Source: Serpula lacrymans var. lacrymans S7.9
Taxonomy: Eukaryota; Basidiomycota; Agaricomycetes; Boletales; Serpulaceae
Length of the DNA stretch: 64,000 nt
Assembly: GCF_000218685.1 (NCBI RefSeq)
Contig: NW_006763290.1
Span: 5,110,908-5,174,907, forward strand
Direction: 5' to 3'
Shown: one piece after another, positions 22,601-36,020 of the stretch
Numbering within the stretch: position 1 is the first letter of the stretch
How the letters are laid out: every line of letters starts with the position of its first letter
Notes under the pieces: model-generated
Databases searched by the model: none
Told to the model about the DNA's origin: nothing
Seen by the model: only the letters and a program-made list of their open reading frames with translations
Made by a program: the position numbers and the translations under genes

Positions 22601-23377
22601 TCCGAGACTATACAGACCACAACTTTCTTCCAGCCATCATGGCCCCAGGTTTTCGACCGGTTACGACCGCAAAGGTGAGCAACGTTTTTAATCACACTGT
22701 GAAAAATATCAGGAGATGCGTAACGTAATATAGGTATGGTATGAAAAAGATAAGGAAACTCACGCATTCATCGTCTTTACAAAAAGGATTTCATCTTCGT
22801 TATACATGGTCATCACGATAAAAAGTTCTGTGTGGCGTCCATAGAGGTACGGTCTGAGAGAGTACTTTTTTCGCATGAAGTCATCTGGGTCGCAAGTGGC
22901 AGCAGTATATCGCATCTTGGTCATCTCCTCGACGTCACTCATGCCCTTTGGCACGATATGAGATGGCACATGGACATCGAGTACTAGATTCCCCTGCTGC
23001 AGCTCGACCTGGCGAACTGACCTGCGCTTCATCAGCTTCTCCCTTGCCATAGAATAGCCAGTGCTCATCTCCCTGTACATCGCTGGTGCCTGCATGGGGG
23101 GATAGTCTGGCTGGTAAGCATTGTACTGCATAGTTGGAACTGGAGGGTGGTTTCCGTGTATATCGACCTGGCTCATCTCATATTGAGGGTTAAGATGTAC
23201 CTGGGAACCGTGGTAGTTGCTGCTTTGAGCGCTCTTCGCTGATTTGCTATCCCATTGAGCTTCATAATCACCATAATGATGTTGTTCCGGGGGATATTCT
23301 GGGACAACGCCGGTTTGCCCAGGAGTATAAGGAGAGTTTTGGTGGTAGTAGGGATCGTTTTGGGGTCGATATGCCAT
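19655..23377 (-). CDS. Chitin synthase, division 1 type
   Basis: Plasma-membrane processive GT2 enzyme that polymerises UDP-GlcNAc into chitin. It is built of more than ten small exons, about 900 aa. The N-terminal 130 residues are rich in Tyr, Pro, Gln and His. The chitin synthase 1 region follows with [26 protein letters not shown] and [17 protein letters not shown]. The core shows [53 protein letters not shown] and the hallmark product-binding QRRRWLNGS (near 21250-21275). Several membrane segments follow. The C-terminus ends [10 protein letters not shown]. The start at 23377 ([11 protein letters not shown]) follows a long CT-rich leader. All catalytic motifs are present, so it should be active. 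The class (I, II or III) is not assigned with certainty. Confidence 0.93.
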
Positions 23378-25393
23378 TGTGGGCGAGGTATATGCGTGTC
23401 AGCCTTACGTGAGCTAATTCAGACAAGAATGCGAAAGCAGCAAGGCTGAGATAAAAGGAGCTGTATGCACGAAATGAGGGAAAGGAAATGAAGGGGGGAC
23501 CCTGTGGAGGGAGGAAGGGAGACGTCGACGAAAGCGTCGTGGTCGCTGAGCAAAAACCAGAAATTATTATTTGCTCTGTAGCGAAGCGACTAAACTCAAC
23601 GACAATCACGATTACTATATTTAGCAATCATGGTACTCACCCCGGAGTCTGCCGAGGCTATCCAGCTTTTCGGTTTTATTCTTGGCCTGTTTCTCTCTCT
23701 GACGGGAAATGCAGTCCGTGTATGCATGTGAACACATCGTAGCCGTGCAGCATAGCCATAACCTCACAATTCATAGTGCGGCAAACCACCGTTTCCCAAG
23801 AAAAGGCACCCTACCCCGGATAAACAATTCATTGGTAATTTCTCGTAACTAAAGGTACTAACGCTTTTCGTTACTGTTCACATATTTAAATGCACCCGGT
23901 TGATATGACGTGCGTCTATTTCACAGAATTTTCAGCACTTGTAAAACACATTCGGAGTTCACTCAGGACTCATCAACATCATTCACGGACAGTCGAACAG
24001 ATGCACAGTCTTCTTCAAAAAGCTGAAAAACAAAGGCGAATCCTCGAAACCACCCTAGCCTTCATCATAATATCATGATTATCTACATCAGTCTTATCGC
24101 GTATTTTTGTCCCTATCGGTTTGCACTACCAGCCTGAGAGAGCGTGGACAAATCATGTCAGCCAACGCTTTTTTAGAATCAACATTGGACAGCACAAATC
24201 TTCCCTGCTCGTATCCATCGTTGAAACGTTGAAGTTAGACAATTGATGATCTGTATGAGTTGTGCTTTTTTTGCATGTGCATATATACTGACTTTAGAAC
24301 CGAACCTCAATCAAAGTAACTAGGCACCAACATAGCTACCACTGGACAGCACTCGTTACTTATATTGTATGGATCTTTCCACAGTGGCCATGCGAGCCTC
24401 CCTCCCCCCTTCTCTATCTCCGCTCTGAGTCATGATATCCCATCCCTCGTTGCAAAACATAGGAGCTCATTGCACTGTTGCTATATCTAGATCTCCGTAT
24501 CAGCTAACTGCAGTGTGATCAAGAAAACATGCTAACATCGTTTCAGTATACCTACCGAGATGCCTATTCCTAGATTCATCTTCTTATACAAGATCAAGAT
24601 ATCATGTTATGACTTCCCAGCTGACTTACGGCGCTCCGACAAACCGAGCAATATGTCAGCCTTCTCCCACTCAGACCAAGCTATTTTCAGGTTGCATATC
24701 TCCCGCACTGCTTGTCTGAATGACAGCTCACACCGAAAATAAACACGCGATGAAAAATGCCAATTAAATAAATATTCGCATTATACGTACTATTTCAGTC
24801 ACAACTATCAAATATAAGGATCGACAGTGCGAATCCAACACAACATCGAACGAGACGCAGGTCAGGGGCTACATAAACGTGAGTTGGTAAGCGAGCGAGA
24901 AGAGTGTACGTGCAAGAAGATCTGAAGCCGATTGAATATATAGCATGATTGATAAACGAATGCATGAGACGCACGAGACGAATAATGAAATATAATAAAG
25001 GTTCAAAAACACGAGATGAAAACGTAGTCGCGGTTGATGTTTATGAGAATCGTAAGGCTATACCAGCCGATGGCGTGTCTGACGGCATTGGTAAGAAGAA
25101 ATTGGATTAAGACGATGAAAGGTGACACAATTGACAATATGAGAGTGAAAGTCTATCACAATTGTCGCAAAACCACGAGAAGAAAATGCTGTTTTGTTTT
25201 TATGACGGATGACTCGAGGGGCCGCACAAACGAGTGAAAGCTCTAGATACACCAAGAAATGGGAAGAGAACACGAAGGGATTAAATGCTACACAACACAA
25301 CACAATACCTAGAACAACCGTCAGCGTACATCTAACCAAAGGAAAGGAGGCTCACACTTGGTAACTCATAATTACGACACTGTTTTTACGCAG
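23378..25393. other. 2-kb intergenic region
   Basis: Between chitin synthase (promoter side) and the 3' end of the three-homeodomain gene. Minus-strand sequence just upstream of chitin synthase is CT-rich, as usual for strong fungal promoters. No convincing coding, RNA or transposon sequence was found in the rest. Confidence 0.45.
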
Positions 25394-27554
25394 CTAATGC
25401 ACGACGTGGTGATGGAAGCTTAAAAGGAGAAGTGCATCCTCAAGCTTTACACCCGAGTACGTTGCTGTCGTACCCATCCCAACACCAACAGCCATTCCGA
25501 CACCGACATCAGGTACAACTCCAGACATTCCAACAGGTTTGTTGACCTCTCGTGGAATCCCTGCAGGGTTCATGCCCACATTACGCTGGCGCTTCGGTGG
25601 TGGAGATGGGGACATTCCAGGATCGGGAGTAACCGCTTCCTGATAGTCTTCCTCGCTCCCAGACCCTGGCCGTCCATCATCCTCATCGGCCCCGTCGTAG
25701 GTCAGGTCCATTGCTGTATCTTCATCACCTTCGTTATACTTCTCAAAGTCGAGCTCGATATCCTCGTAGTCCCTCTCAATGTCAAAATCGTAATCAACCG
25801 ATGAGGACCCTGAGGATGAGATACCACCCCAAGGGGTTCCAGACCGAGATGCCCCCGCAGATGACGTTCCGCCTCTTCCGCGTCGCGTACGGCCACCCTC
25901 CGCTTTTTTCGCACGCTTCCTAGCGGTCTGCCGTAGATTTCTGAACCAGTTTGTCACCTTGCCGACATCCATGCCAACCTCGGACGCTAAAGCAGTCCGT
26001 TCTTCAATCGATGGATTTGATGTGCGCATGAACAGTTTCTTGAGCGCTTCCAGTTGATAAGGTTCTGGGCGAGTGCGTCGCGGACGTGTGAGTGCCGCCT
26101 CAGGATGGAGGACACGCTCGAAAGCCACCGAGTCCGTCTGGGACATACTGCGGTGTTCACGACCATGTACACCATGACCAAGGTCACGAGTTCGACCTGC
26201 GCTAAATACAGAAGGTGACAAGTGATAAGGCGTAACGCTGCGCCTTGTACTATTTCCTCTGCGACGCGGAGAGGGGGGATAGGGACGAAAGGGAGAAAAG
26301 GAGGGTGGAAACGATGGAGGGAGAGAAAGACGGTCTTCCGCGTTTAACAAGGAGGAAATAGAAGAACGATGTGCGACAGGATGACCAGAGGAAAGCCCTG
26401 ACGGGTTATGCGTTCTAGAAATCCTTTCATGCTCTTCCACAGCATGATGCCTTCGATCGGGATCGTGTTCCCTCCTGTAAGAGTCATCATCTCTTCGGTC
26501 AGATTGATCGTCTTCGTAATATGAATGAGTACGGGCATGCTTAGATGTGGGAGCGGAAGAAGACGAGGAGTCGACATCATCATCTTTACGCTTCTTGGCC
26601 AAACTGCGTTGGTTCTGGAACCAGTTCGTAATGCTCTGGTAGCGCCTAATAAGGAAAGTGTAAGTATATGCGTCTAGATATGGCACGAAACTATAATGAT
26701 GATAGTATTAGCGAGAAGCACTTACATGCCTAATTTTTCTCCCAGCTCTTCACGGTCGTCCTTACTTGGGTGCGGATTGGTATTATATGCCTTCCTGAGT
26801 TCCTCAGTTTGTTCGCTGGTTGGACGCATGCGCATTCTTCTCCCATTAGAGGCAACATCATTTTCGGTGAAGAAGCGTTGAGGAAGAGTCTCGGGCGTTC
26901 CGGCGAAAAAGGATCCTTGAAGGGCAGCCCCGCTCTCTTCGGGACCCATGGTGGTGATACCCGAGTGGTGCAAATCATTGTCCAAAGGATAGTCCTGCAT
27001 TTCTTTTGTACTGAATATTGGGGGATGCGAATGTGTATTATTATGGGAATGAGCGGACGAAGTGGAGCTATATGCAGGAGATGTTCCGGATAAGGGGTTT
27101 AGGAGCGTCGATATGGAAGGCAGGTTAGTGGATGTAGAAGAAGTGCCATCCTGCTCTGATGGTGTATTTTGGACCTGGGAGGAGGGTGGAGGATGAGGAT
27201 TGGTTTTATTCCGCTTTTTAGTAGACGCCCGTTTATTTTGAAACCAGGCGTTGACCGTTTTGGTCTCCCTGTGAACAAAGACAAGGAATTGATATGGAAA
27301 GAATGGTCAGGACTACGATGGATGTAAAAGATGACATGAAGAGATACTGACATCCCGAGTTTGTCTGCCAGAGAAGATCTGTCATCTAATGATGGATGCT
27401 CGTTCCTGTCGAATAGCTCATTGAGGGCAGCGAGCTGAGCTGGACTGTGACGATGTCTTGGTTTCTTGTTCTGACTCGCTGTTGTGGACGACGTCGAGGA
27501 CTGGTGCTGGACATTGTCGTCGTTGGTGATGACGGGAGGGACGGAGTCGTGCAT
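25394..27554 (-). CDS. Triple-homeodomain transcription factor
   Basis: 665 aa from exons 27352-27554, 26726-27268 and 25394-26645, all joining in frame. It has three separate homeodomains. The first is at about residues 30-90 (recognition helix KTVNAWFQNKRASTKKR), the second at about 209-272 (SITNWFQNQRSLAKKR), the third at about 436-497 (GKVTNWFRNLRQTARKR). Introns split the first two at the same point, just before the third helix (LADKLGM and LGEKLGM), which suggests duplication of one homeodomain unit; the third is intronless. Linkers are Ser/Pro/Arg/Asp-rich and the C-terminal region is acidic, possibly activating. It is likely a nuclear DNA-binding regulator. Single-homeodomain factors such as hom1 and hom2 control mushroom development, but orthology is not claimed. 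It is distinct from the mating-type HD genes. Confidence 0.88.
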
Positions 27555-28900
27555 TTTAGCACGGGAAAAGACAAACTAAAGGGAAAAGAAAGACAGATGG
27601 AGGGAATCGAGAAATTTAAAGCTAATTAACTTAAAGACCACTATATCAGCATTCGTGGGAATACTTGTTATGGCTGCTGACATCATTTCGTTTAATTACA
27701 GGCATTCCCACAGCTGTGCAATCTGGTCCTGACTTTGCACAGACAGAACCCAGGTCTGCCGAATACCCATGTACGCGCCCGGCCGTGACCGGACGGCGCC
27801 ACTTTTGACCAGGATCACCGGGATCTCACTTACGTGAAGCCGGATGCAGATCGAAGATATCCAATCTCGGATGACTGATCTCCCTTTCCGGCGATCTTTG
27901 CATGCATGCTGACAAATCCAATACCTGCTGCTGTTTTTCCTTTTTCGAGTGTTTTTCTTTTTTGTGAACCAGATTTATTTTGTATCTGGAATAAGTCTCA
28001 AGCAACCTTTGCCTTTCCTCGTTTGCTGTAGCTTGATGATGGAGGCAAGTCTAAGACCATTAGTGCCATCCTGTATTGCGGTGGTAAGACGGGTTCTGAC
28101 CAAATGCTGTCGGTGTCAAGCTTCTAAGGCAACACAGCCTGCGGCATTTGGCACCGCAACACCACTCGGAGGCGCGCAGGGAATCATCTGAGCCAACCTG
28201 TACTTATACACATACCCTGGTTGCCGTATCATATCACTAAGCTTTTATCTCATCTAAGCGTACTTTCCCGAGGATTCTGCTCTTTACATTGTCACAACGC
28301 AGCGGATAATGGTAGTTGCGACGATTCCTTTTTCACTTTGGCAAGACCTCTGCAGTATCTATACCAAGCTAGCCTTTTGTGAGGTGGCAGAGGAAGACCG
28401 TCTATGGGACCCATATAAATATTCATGTGAACTCGGAGTCCTAACAATCCCACCTCCTGTATCTGTCTTAACACGAGGTATTGCCATTTCCCGAATCCCA
28501 TGTCAGAACACATCTTCCAAAATCACACACACACGCCTACTTTGCTCATAATACACGTGGACCTTTTATCAGATCCCAAATATACCCCTTAACTGACGCT
28601 GTTAGCCAAGAATGGCATCCGTATAGCAATGTCAGCGCATTATTGGTCCGTCCAATGACGGTCATAGTGATGTATTCTTATTGGAGTAGTAGATGCATGA
28701 TGTCGAGATGATGTCTACAGTATAGTAAACGTGAGATTATGGCAATACAATCATATCAGATGAACATGGGAATCAAAAGAGGTAGCAGCATCAGCAATGA
28801 GCTGTGCATGTATAGTATTATAGATCCATGGTTGACTTTATCGGGTTGCTTTTCTTGGCTGCTAACGATATATCGTATTTATAATACATCCGTAGGCCAA
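27555..28900. other. Intergenic region, 1.3 kb
   Basis: Upstream of the homeodomain gene and downstream of pantothenate kinase. Only short, unremarkable frames; no RNA gene or repeat recognised. Confidence 0.45.
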
Positions 28901-30777
28901 CTACAAGCTGGCAGGTGAAACAGTTTCCTCCGAATCGATGTTCTTAATCCAAGCCCCGATGGACCCCAAAAAGCCCTCGTGCCGTAGAAATAGTGCGCGT
29001 TTCGTACCTTTGCTCCAGAACCGAATAGCATATGAGAGTGTAGTGATGGTGGCAGCGTGTCCTAAAAATGAGCGTTAAAGCCTGACAGTTAGCAGGCTGA
29101 TAAGTGGCAGTTAACCAACCTCTGATGAAACATCCCCCGAAATATATTCTGTCAAGATGGTATTTCTCCGCATTCATATACCTAGCATCGTATTATCATC
29201 CATCAGCATCATCGAACAATGTTTCCTTAAAATGGACTTATGTACTCACGCAATCTGTCCAATGTTGTTTGATATGGCGTACAACAAGCTTCTGCTGATA
29301 TCCTCCGCTTTGAACTTTCCACGAGTTCCGCCCTTCTTGAAGACCTTTCCGAACGAACTGGCAATCATCGTCGATTTCAGGCCGAGCTTGCTATAGTCTT
29401 GACCATAAATATCGCCGACAAGCATATCAACAAATGCATTATCGCCCTTCTCAGATAGGTCCAGCATCTCTACAATCAGAGTAAAAGGGCGTTAATTTGA
29501 AGATAAAAAGACAGAACACACCATCGAACGATGTCGCAGGAGTCAACAGGCTCAACAGGCCCCATAATGTACCACCACCTAAACTCGTCCCACTCACACG
29601 TTCGAACGTCCCATCTGCGTCCACTCTTATAATCGACACACCTGAACCAATGTTCACAAGAAGGCACGGCAACTGGGGAGACGGCTCCTCTTCGAACGTC
29701 ACGGCATACTTTGGCGGATCGGGACTTGGACGCTCCAGCACTATACCTGCAGTGCTCCCACTTCCACTTCCGCTCACACCTTTCGTAGAATGTATCAACT
29801 CGTCGGAGAAATAGTACGCCTCCTCCGGGATCATGGTGATAAACTTCAGACCCTCGATCAAACACTCCATTTCATCCTCTCTTCTTACTTCCACTCCCAG
29901 CGTACCACTGAATAACTCGTAGAACCGGTGTGCTCCTCCGCCTGTCGCCATGATCTTTACCCCGCGACGCATCTCTTCGATCGATACATTGTTAGCACGA
30001 GCTGAACGAGCAATCAGCGCTTCGATGAATGACACGCAGGCATCAATATCGTCTGTCTCAAATCTTTCAAAGTTGAGCGAGCCACCCGGGAAGTGTCGTG
30101 GTGTAGAGTTTTGGCTCGCTCGCCGGAGGATAGTGGAATGAAGGAGATCGGCGTCTAGCAAGGAAACGTCTGTATTGTCATTGGAGCATTTCCTGGGTTT
30201 GGGACTCTTGTCGCCGTTTGAGTATCCATTCCCGTTATATGCATGCGACTCTAGGACGAGAGGGGTCAATGCGCCGTTCTGTCTTGGATGGGAAGAACTG
30301 AGCAGAGCAGGAGGTGAGAGGGAGAACGAAGAAGGTGGATGTTCATCCAATGGAGACCCTTGAGCTGGTGTAGAGAGAGAACTTGCAGTGCTGCTGCCTC
30401 GAGTTGCTGCTATTGAGGGGGAATTCGGAGGCTCGGGTGATCGAGTAAAATAAACTACCTTTGCTAGTGAACCACCGATCTAAGTGGGATATACCATCAG
30501 AACTAAGAATTGCTTACGCCCACAGCACCGCACAGACTTACATCGACGGCGATATGCGACACAGGCTCGATGTAGTTTGGAAGATATATTCCTCGGCTGT
30601 CGCGGGTCTACGGTTTGAATGAAATGGATAACAGCATGGAAAACGACAAAGGCTGTCAGGAAATCCAGACATGATAAATGGCTCGAGACCAACCTCGGGC
30701 GATTCTTCGGAGAGGATCACGGCACCTCTGGTATCGACATGTATAACACGTGGAGTGGGGAGTGACGGTGCGGCCAT
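28901..30777 (-). CDS. Pantothenate kinase (type II, CoA biosynthesis)
   Basis: Eukaryotic-type pantothenate kinase (yeast Cab1 family). It phosphorylates pantothenate with ATP, the committed step of CoA synthesis. Several exons start MAAPSLPTPRVIHVDTRGA. An ASKHA phosphate-binding segment spans two exon joins: HIAVD, then IGGSLAKVVYF. Further motifs are IMATGGGAHRFYELF, RREDEMECLIEGLKF, LLVNIGSGVSIIRV, the very conserved SLGGGTLWGLLSLLT, VDMLVGDIYGQDYSKLGLKS, AISNNIGQIAY, IYFGGCFIRG and HEGFLGSIGAW. A Ser/Pro-rich insert of about 90 residues follows the phosphate loop, a feature of basidiomycete versions. The start at 30777 is the first ATG in frame. CoA supply is normally controlled by acyl-CoA feedback on this enzyme. 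Confidence 0.93.
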
Positions 30778-31361
30778 GGTGTCTGCTTGCTCTGACACGT
30801 ATATCCAGTACTTTATATATGTCGTTAGCTTCGCTAGAATATCTCCTGGTAGCTTCTGGACGGCAAAGGGGCAACAATTTAATCAGTAAGCAGGATGAAT
30901 GACACCACACAGAGAAAAATGACAATTACAAGGTGGTTCGATGCGAGGTTGATGTCGATATTACGATGGTGTTGCACAGACGCTCAGGCGAGGAACGAGT
31001 AAAACATGTAAAAATCAGTGCTGAACCTGTGTCTTGCGACGAGACCGGGCGGCAGCATCAGGTCTGCAATTTGGCTAGAACAGATTCGTTCTTAAACCGG
31101 TCGCGGCGGGTACTCATGTAATCCTACAACGGGACCTTGCACTCACCATACGTGAGATTCCTCATCGGCTATGGTTTCGAGCCCGTTTCCTACTAACGCC
31201 AATACCTGCACATTGCTGTACAAAATCAGGCACTTAGTGTGAAAATATGCATATCCAGTAGATGGGAATAGTAAGCCAGCAACATAAGTGGTAGTCACAC
31301 TCGGTGTCGTACGATTATTTGGGGGTATGGCATCCGATTACACACACTACCGATTTTACGT
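30778..31361. other. Intergenic, PanK promoter and SEC21 3' flank
   Basis: About 580 bp, nothing coding recognised. Confidence 0.45.
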
Positions 31362-34300
31362 CTAACCTCCAACGGCCGCAAGCACCAGGTTGCATGCGTT
31401 CTCCTTCTCTGCACGCACCCCCAGTTCTAGTGTCACCCCCGTTCCTTTGGCGAACGTCATCCGACAGCGCACCAATACCTTTCCTCCTCCACCTGTCACA
31501 AGACCAGAAAGCTGCATTGTGTGCACAGAGCTTGATGACGGTGTCTCAGTCCCACCGAGCGCTTCCATGTTCAATACCTCAATAATTGAGTCGCAGGCAG
31601 CTGAAGGTTGTTGGACACGCATAGTGGGAGTGAGAGCCAGAGTACACAATCGTGAGAGTGAGTGGAGTGTTGGCAGGTAAAGAGGAATGCATTGAAGGGA
31701 TTAGCACATATTCACAAAACGAAACAATGGGCGTACCTTTAAGGCTGTCCATAGAACCAAGTGAGAATGTCTCCGTAGCAGTAGCACCTGATCGTAGACG
31801 ATCCCACTCCGCTGAGAAAGTACTGTAGCTGGGAATGATGTAATCTCCACCAGCAGACAACTCCACCTCCTCAAGCTGGTATTCATCTTCATAACCTTCT
31901 TCCTCTGGCTCACCAGTCGATGGATCGAGTTCCTTGCTAATGAACTTGAGAATACATTGGAACGAGGCAGTCGTATACTCCTCTGGAGTGTCTCGCGTAA
32001 ATGAGACATAAACGATGCTGGGTGACGTCGAGGATGCGAGTGAAGGTACAGGAATGATGAAATCCTCTGTCAAGCCGGAATCCGTTTGTGGTTGCATGAT
32101 CACTGATACCTGTTCAAGGACTGTGTCCGGTAAAGTATTCGATACATTGAACTATCCATAATCAGCAAACCGATAAGCTGAAATATACCGTGTAGTAGCT
32201 TACTTGGAATACGACATGTTCCTTGAAAATATGCTTTACACACGTGACCTGGTATTCAGTTTCAGTTTCTGTAAGTTGCACTGGCTTCGTGCTGCTGTTG
32301 AGAACAGGTCCATATGAAGCCAATTCAGGAACTTCAGAGAGCTGTTGTAAGTAGGCGGACTGTGTTTCTGCAGCAGTCGGTGGTGGTGGCGACGCGGAAG
32401 TCTTCTTAGCGCTAGGAACAGCAATGGTATCGAGTGTACTGGGACCTGTAATCGATTATGTTTGCGTTAGTACTTTATAAAGTTTGTCCGACCGACTCAC
32501 GAGTTGCGTCTGCAGCAAGTTGAGCCCGACTGATCTTGGGTATTGACGTGGCGTCAAAGGGTGTTTGTATAGCATCGGGGTCGTTCACATAGGCGACCAA
32601 TTTTGACTCCAGAGCAGCCAAGGAGAATACGGATTCTAAAATTCATGAGTCCATGAAACACAACGAGTATGAAATATACCAACCTTCTTTAATATATGCA
32701 TCAGCCAAGGTAGCCTCCTTGAGTACCCTCAGGAACATAGCAGCACGATCACGAACTTCATCGTCTACGTCATCGAGGCAACTGGGAAACGTCAACTCAG
32801 CAACTGCTAGGAGTAATTTCTACCGAAGTCTTACCGGTTAAGTAGTACACCAATGCTCCTCCGCAAGCCAGCATCTACCGCATTGACACCAAACTTGGCC
32901 AAGCTAGAAACCGCAGCTGCCCTGACGGTAGCATTCTCCAGAACTACTCGATTGTAGATGAAGCGGATGTACTTCGTTGGCTGAGGGGCTTTTGGCCCTT
33001 CGGCGCCCAGCAAATGAAGGATGCGAACAGACAGCTTGGTAAACTCGCAATCCTCGATGAATTCACACAGGTGTGACAGTGCCTGTTCCTTGCATTCCCC
33101 AATAAATTTGATCATGTCAAATATAGCTTCAACAACAGCACGCTTGAAATCGTAACCGCCTTCATCTCGGAGAACACCTGAAAGGAAGGCAAGCATAGAT
33201 GCATGTTTCAAAGGGAATTTGAGGCATAATGAGCGTATGGCATCCACGATGATAACTTTGAACTCGTCACTGATCTCGGACATGAATCCAGTGATCTGTT
33301 TCATGAGACGGTCCACAGATGCCTCATTACCGGTCTAATATAGTGTATTGAGTATTGAAAGTGGACACGATGAACGGCGGAAATACCTTGAGCAACGTAG
33401 TAATCGCATAGGTGGCGACGCTTCTGTTTGAATCCGTAATAAGGCTTTCCAGGTCAACGTTGCAAGTAGCGACACTAGCAGGGTGTGATAAAGCAAGAGA
33501 AGCCAACGTGCGGGTCGCAGCGAATTTTAAGACAGATTTGGGAGATGAGAGGAACAGCTGCAAGACTAAATGCGCAAATTTGTCAGACAACACGTGTAGT
33601 CCTATAGCAAGTAATCCTACCTGCTATTGATTTGGTGAGCTGAGCAGGCCCAACGTTTTTCATCTCGCAAATAGCACGAGCCGCTTCGAAGTTGACCATG
33701 TCACTCTTATGCCGTAGCCAGCCTTCCAGTAAATCGACCATTTGCCTTTGAACGCTACAAACGAGAAGAGATGAATATTAGTCTAACAGAACAACGACGA
33801 CACATACTTCGGATCCTCTTCCATGACCTTGGCGGCATAACGAATGAGCATACATAAAGCCATCGCGTTTTTGAGCGTAGTGCCAGCACCAGACTTGCCT
33901 CCTCCGAGTTGCTGGATCATTTTAGTGACGGCCATGCGATCCTGTTGACGAATCAAGTAGAGTAAACCCAAGGCATGGTACTGCGTGATATAGCTGCTGG
34001 ACGGAATAGGCTGGTACCCGCTATTCGAGTTTCCCGATGAACCAAAGTTAAGGTATGAACCAGAAGACGCGCCGCCAAAAAAAGATCCAGATGTTTTGGC
34101 ATTGACGGCCTCTTGAACTTCGTTAACCCAGCGTCTGACAACATCCTTGGCTTGAGGGAAGAGATGGTAAGAGGAGACGAGGGCTGCAGATGAGATGGAG
34201 GGTGTGCGGTCAACGATAGCAGCCTTGAAGAAACGTTCAACTCCCTGGGCCATAGAGGGCTAAAAAGGATATCTAAGTAAAGCACGATTGCATAAAATGA

Positions 34301-34752
34301 AAGGCTTACATCTATGATGCGGCATAATGCACGGATGGCATTTGGTCTGTAGATGACCTCAGAGTTGGGTTGCATATCTTTCATTATACTGCTCGTGACC
34401 ATGATGACATCTTCAGCCGTAGTTGCCAGCTCTTTGATAGCCAGATAGACCATTTGCCGCAGTGCACTCTGTATGCATTGATATTAACAAGGTTAGACAT
34501 ACTGGTATGAAAGTGACATACGTCCTTGTGCTGAAAAAGCTTCGTAGTCCCGAAGAACAGCGTCGTTGCCTCTTGCGTCCCAAACGTCTCACCGACATAG
34601 AGCAGATAGACTATGCGCGTGAGTAACGCCCTGCACTTTCTCGGGCTGATTGGGGAGTCATTGAAAACGCGGGCCTCCTGTATTATTGTGGTTTTATTGT
34701 TGTAGTATGAGCTCAGACCACTCTCTTCCTCTTTTTTTGAAGCGTATGCCAT
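31362..34752 (-). CDS. SEC21: Coatomer (COPI) gamma subunit
   Basis: Gamma-COP of the Golgi COPI coat, which sorts cargo for Golgi-to-ER transport. It has at least ten exons. The N-terminus [19 protein letters not shown] precedes an adaptin-type helical solenoid ([68 protein letters not shown]). Middle exons encode the rest of the solenoid ([40 protein letters not shown]). A flexible hinge and the gamma-appendage follow, with KGTPIVSF near the middle and [31 protein letters not shown] and LVLAAVGG at the C-terminus. All are standard gamma-COP landmarks. No disruption was found. Confidence 0.94.
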
Positions 34753-36020
34753 CGCGAGCGGGTCAGAGGACCAAGAAGAGCGTATGTTAGGTTTCCTTTG
34801 GACCGGCTGTGCTCGACGTGGTCAACGGGCAGCACTTGTTTGGTCTTTGTTTGGCACCAGCTTCAATCTCAAAAGTATTAACCCAGGATTCCCTCACTGG
34901 CAGTGCACAACTACGAACACAAAAAATAACCTCATCCTTTAATTTAATGTATCTACAACACTGTCTCTCCAAACCTGTATTAATATTTAAACTCGCATCT
35001 GGGCTGTATTAGAAAGGAAGACCAAAGGAACGTGAAGAGTTTGAAAAAACAGAAATCATGAGGGGATCGTGTAAAAAAAGTCATTGTGAAATTTGGTTTT
35101 TTCTTGTAGATATTGCCTACAATATAGCAAGAAATTAGACTTGGCGACTCGCTCTAGGAGTCCCCTCATAACCTCAACTCTCCTGCGATACCTGGTCGTA
35201 CCTTGGGTCCTATCATCCAATCCAACCCAAAACGCGGCGCCCTCTTCCATAGCACTCGCCTCCAATAACGGACCTATATGTAAATAGATCCGAAAATGAA
35301 AGGGTGAACGGAAGGACAACAAACATGGGTAGAAGGAAGAAAAAGGGTACGTAAAGAACGTTTGTCACGGGATAAGAAAGAGGAAAGAAGAACTATACAC
35401 GATGGAAGATGGAATGTGATGGTTGAAATGTGACTGGGAGGTTGATAGTGAATCCGACAAAAGTGAAACCATTCAGTACCAAAATACGGGCGCTGAGTGT
35501 TGGCAAGCCAGGATGTGTGACAAATAAGGAGGAGTGAGGCAGCCGATCCTACCCTCCACACTCCTGAGAAGTGGAGAGCGAATCAACGTGAAATGAAAAA
35601 AAAGCGTCCGTACTATACAGAAGGGGAGGCAATTGTGAGGTTCACAGATGCAGCTGCATTTATGAAGAGGTCGGTAGCGCGGCGAAGCGATCATTCGGAG
35701 GTAGATGCAGCCACGCGGGGGAGATTCCAATAGGGGATGTGACAACCAAAGTCGGGCGAAACAGAGAAATCGAATCCATGACATCGTTGTCGCTCGATGA
35801 ACCTGGCGTGCTACCACCGGATGTTCTCCTATTCTCGTGTCGTCCAAACCGACAAGCACACCTGACAGAACATGCAAATCCTACAACCCAACACCTATGA
35901 CACCCTAAGCACCGTAACCAGCACCGGCCGAGCTATCTTTCGCAACCATTCTTCCTCCGCAAACCTTGGCCGAAACTCGGGGCGCGCTGCGCACAAACAT
36001 ACACGGAAGCTGACGGACAT
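34753..36020. other. Intergenic, SEC21 promoter and CK1 3' region
   Basis: No gene recognised over 1.27 kb. The stretch 35905-36020 may instead be a last coding exon of casein kinase I (see there). Confidence 0.45.

Noticed and set aside
34753..36020. Many overlapping frames between SEC21 and casein kinase I
   Set aside because: All are short, on both strands and without family features, except the possible last exon of the kinase noted there.
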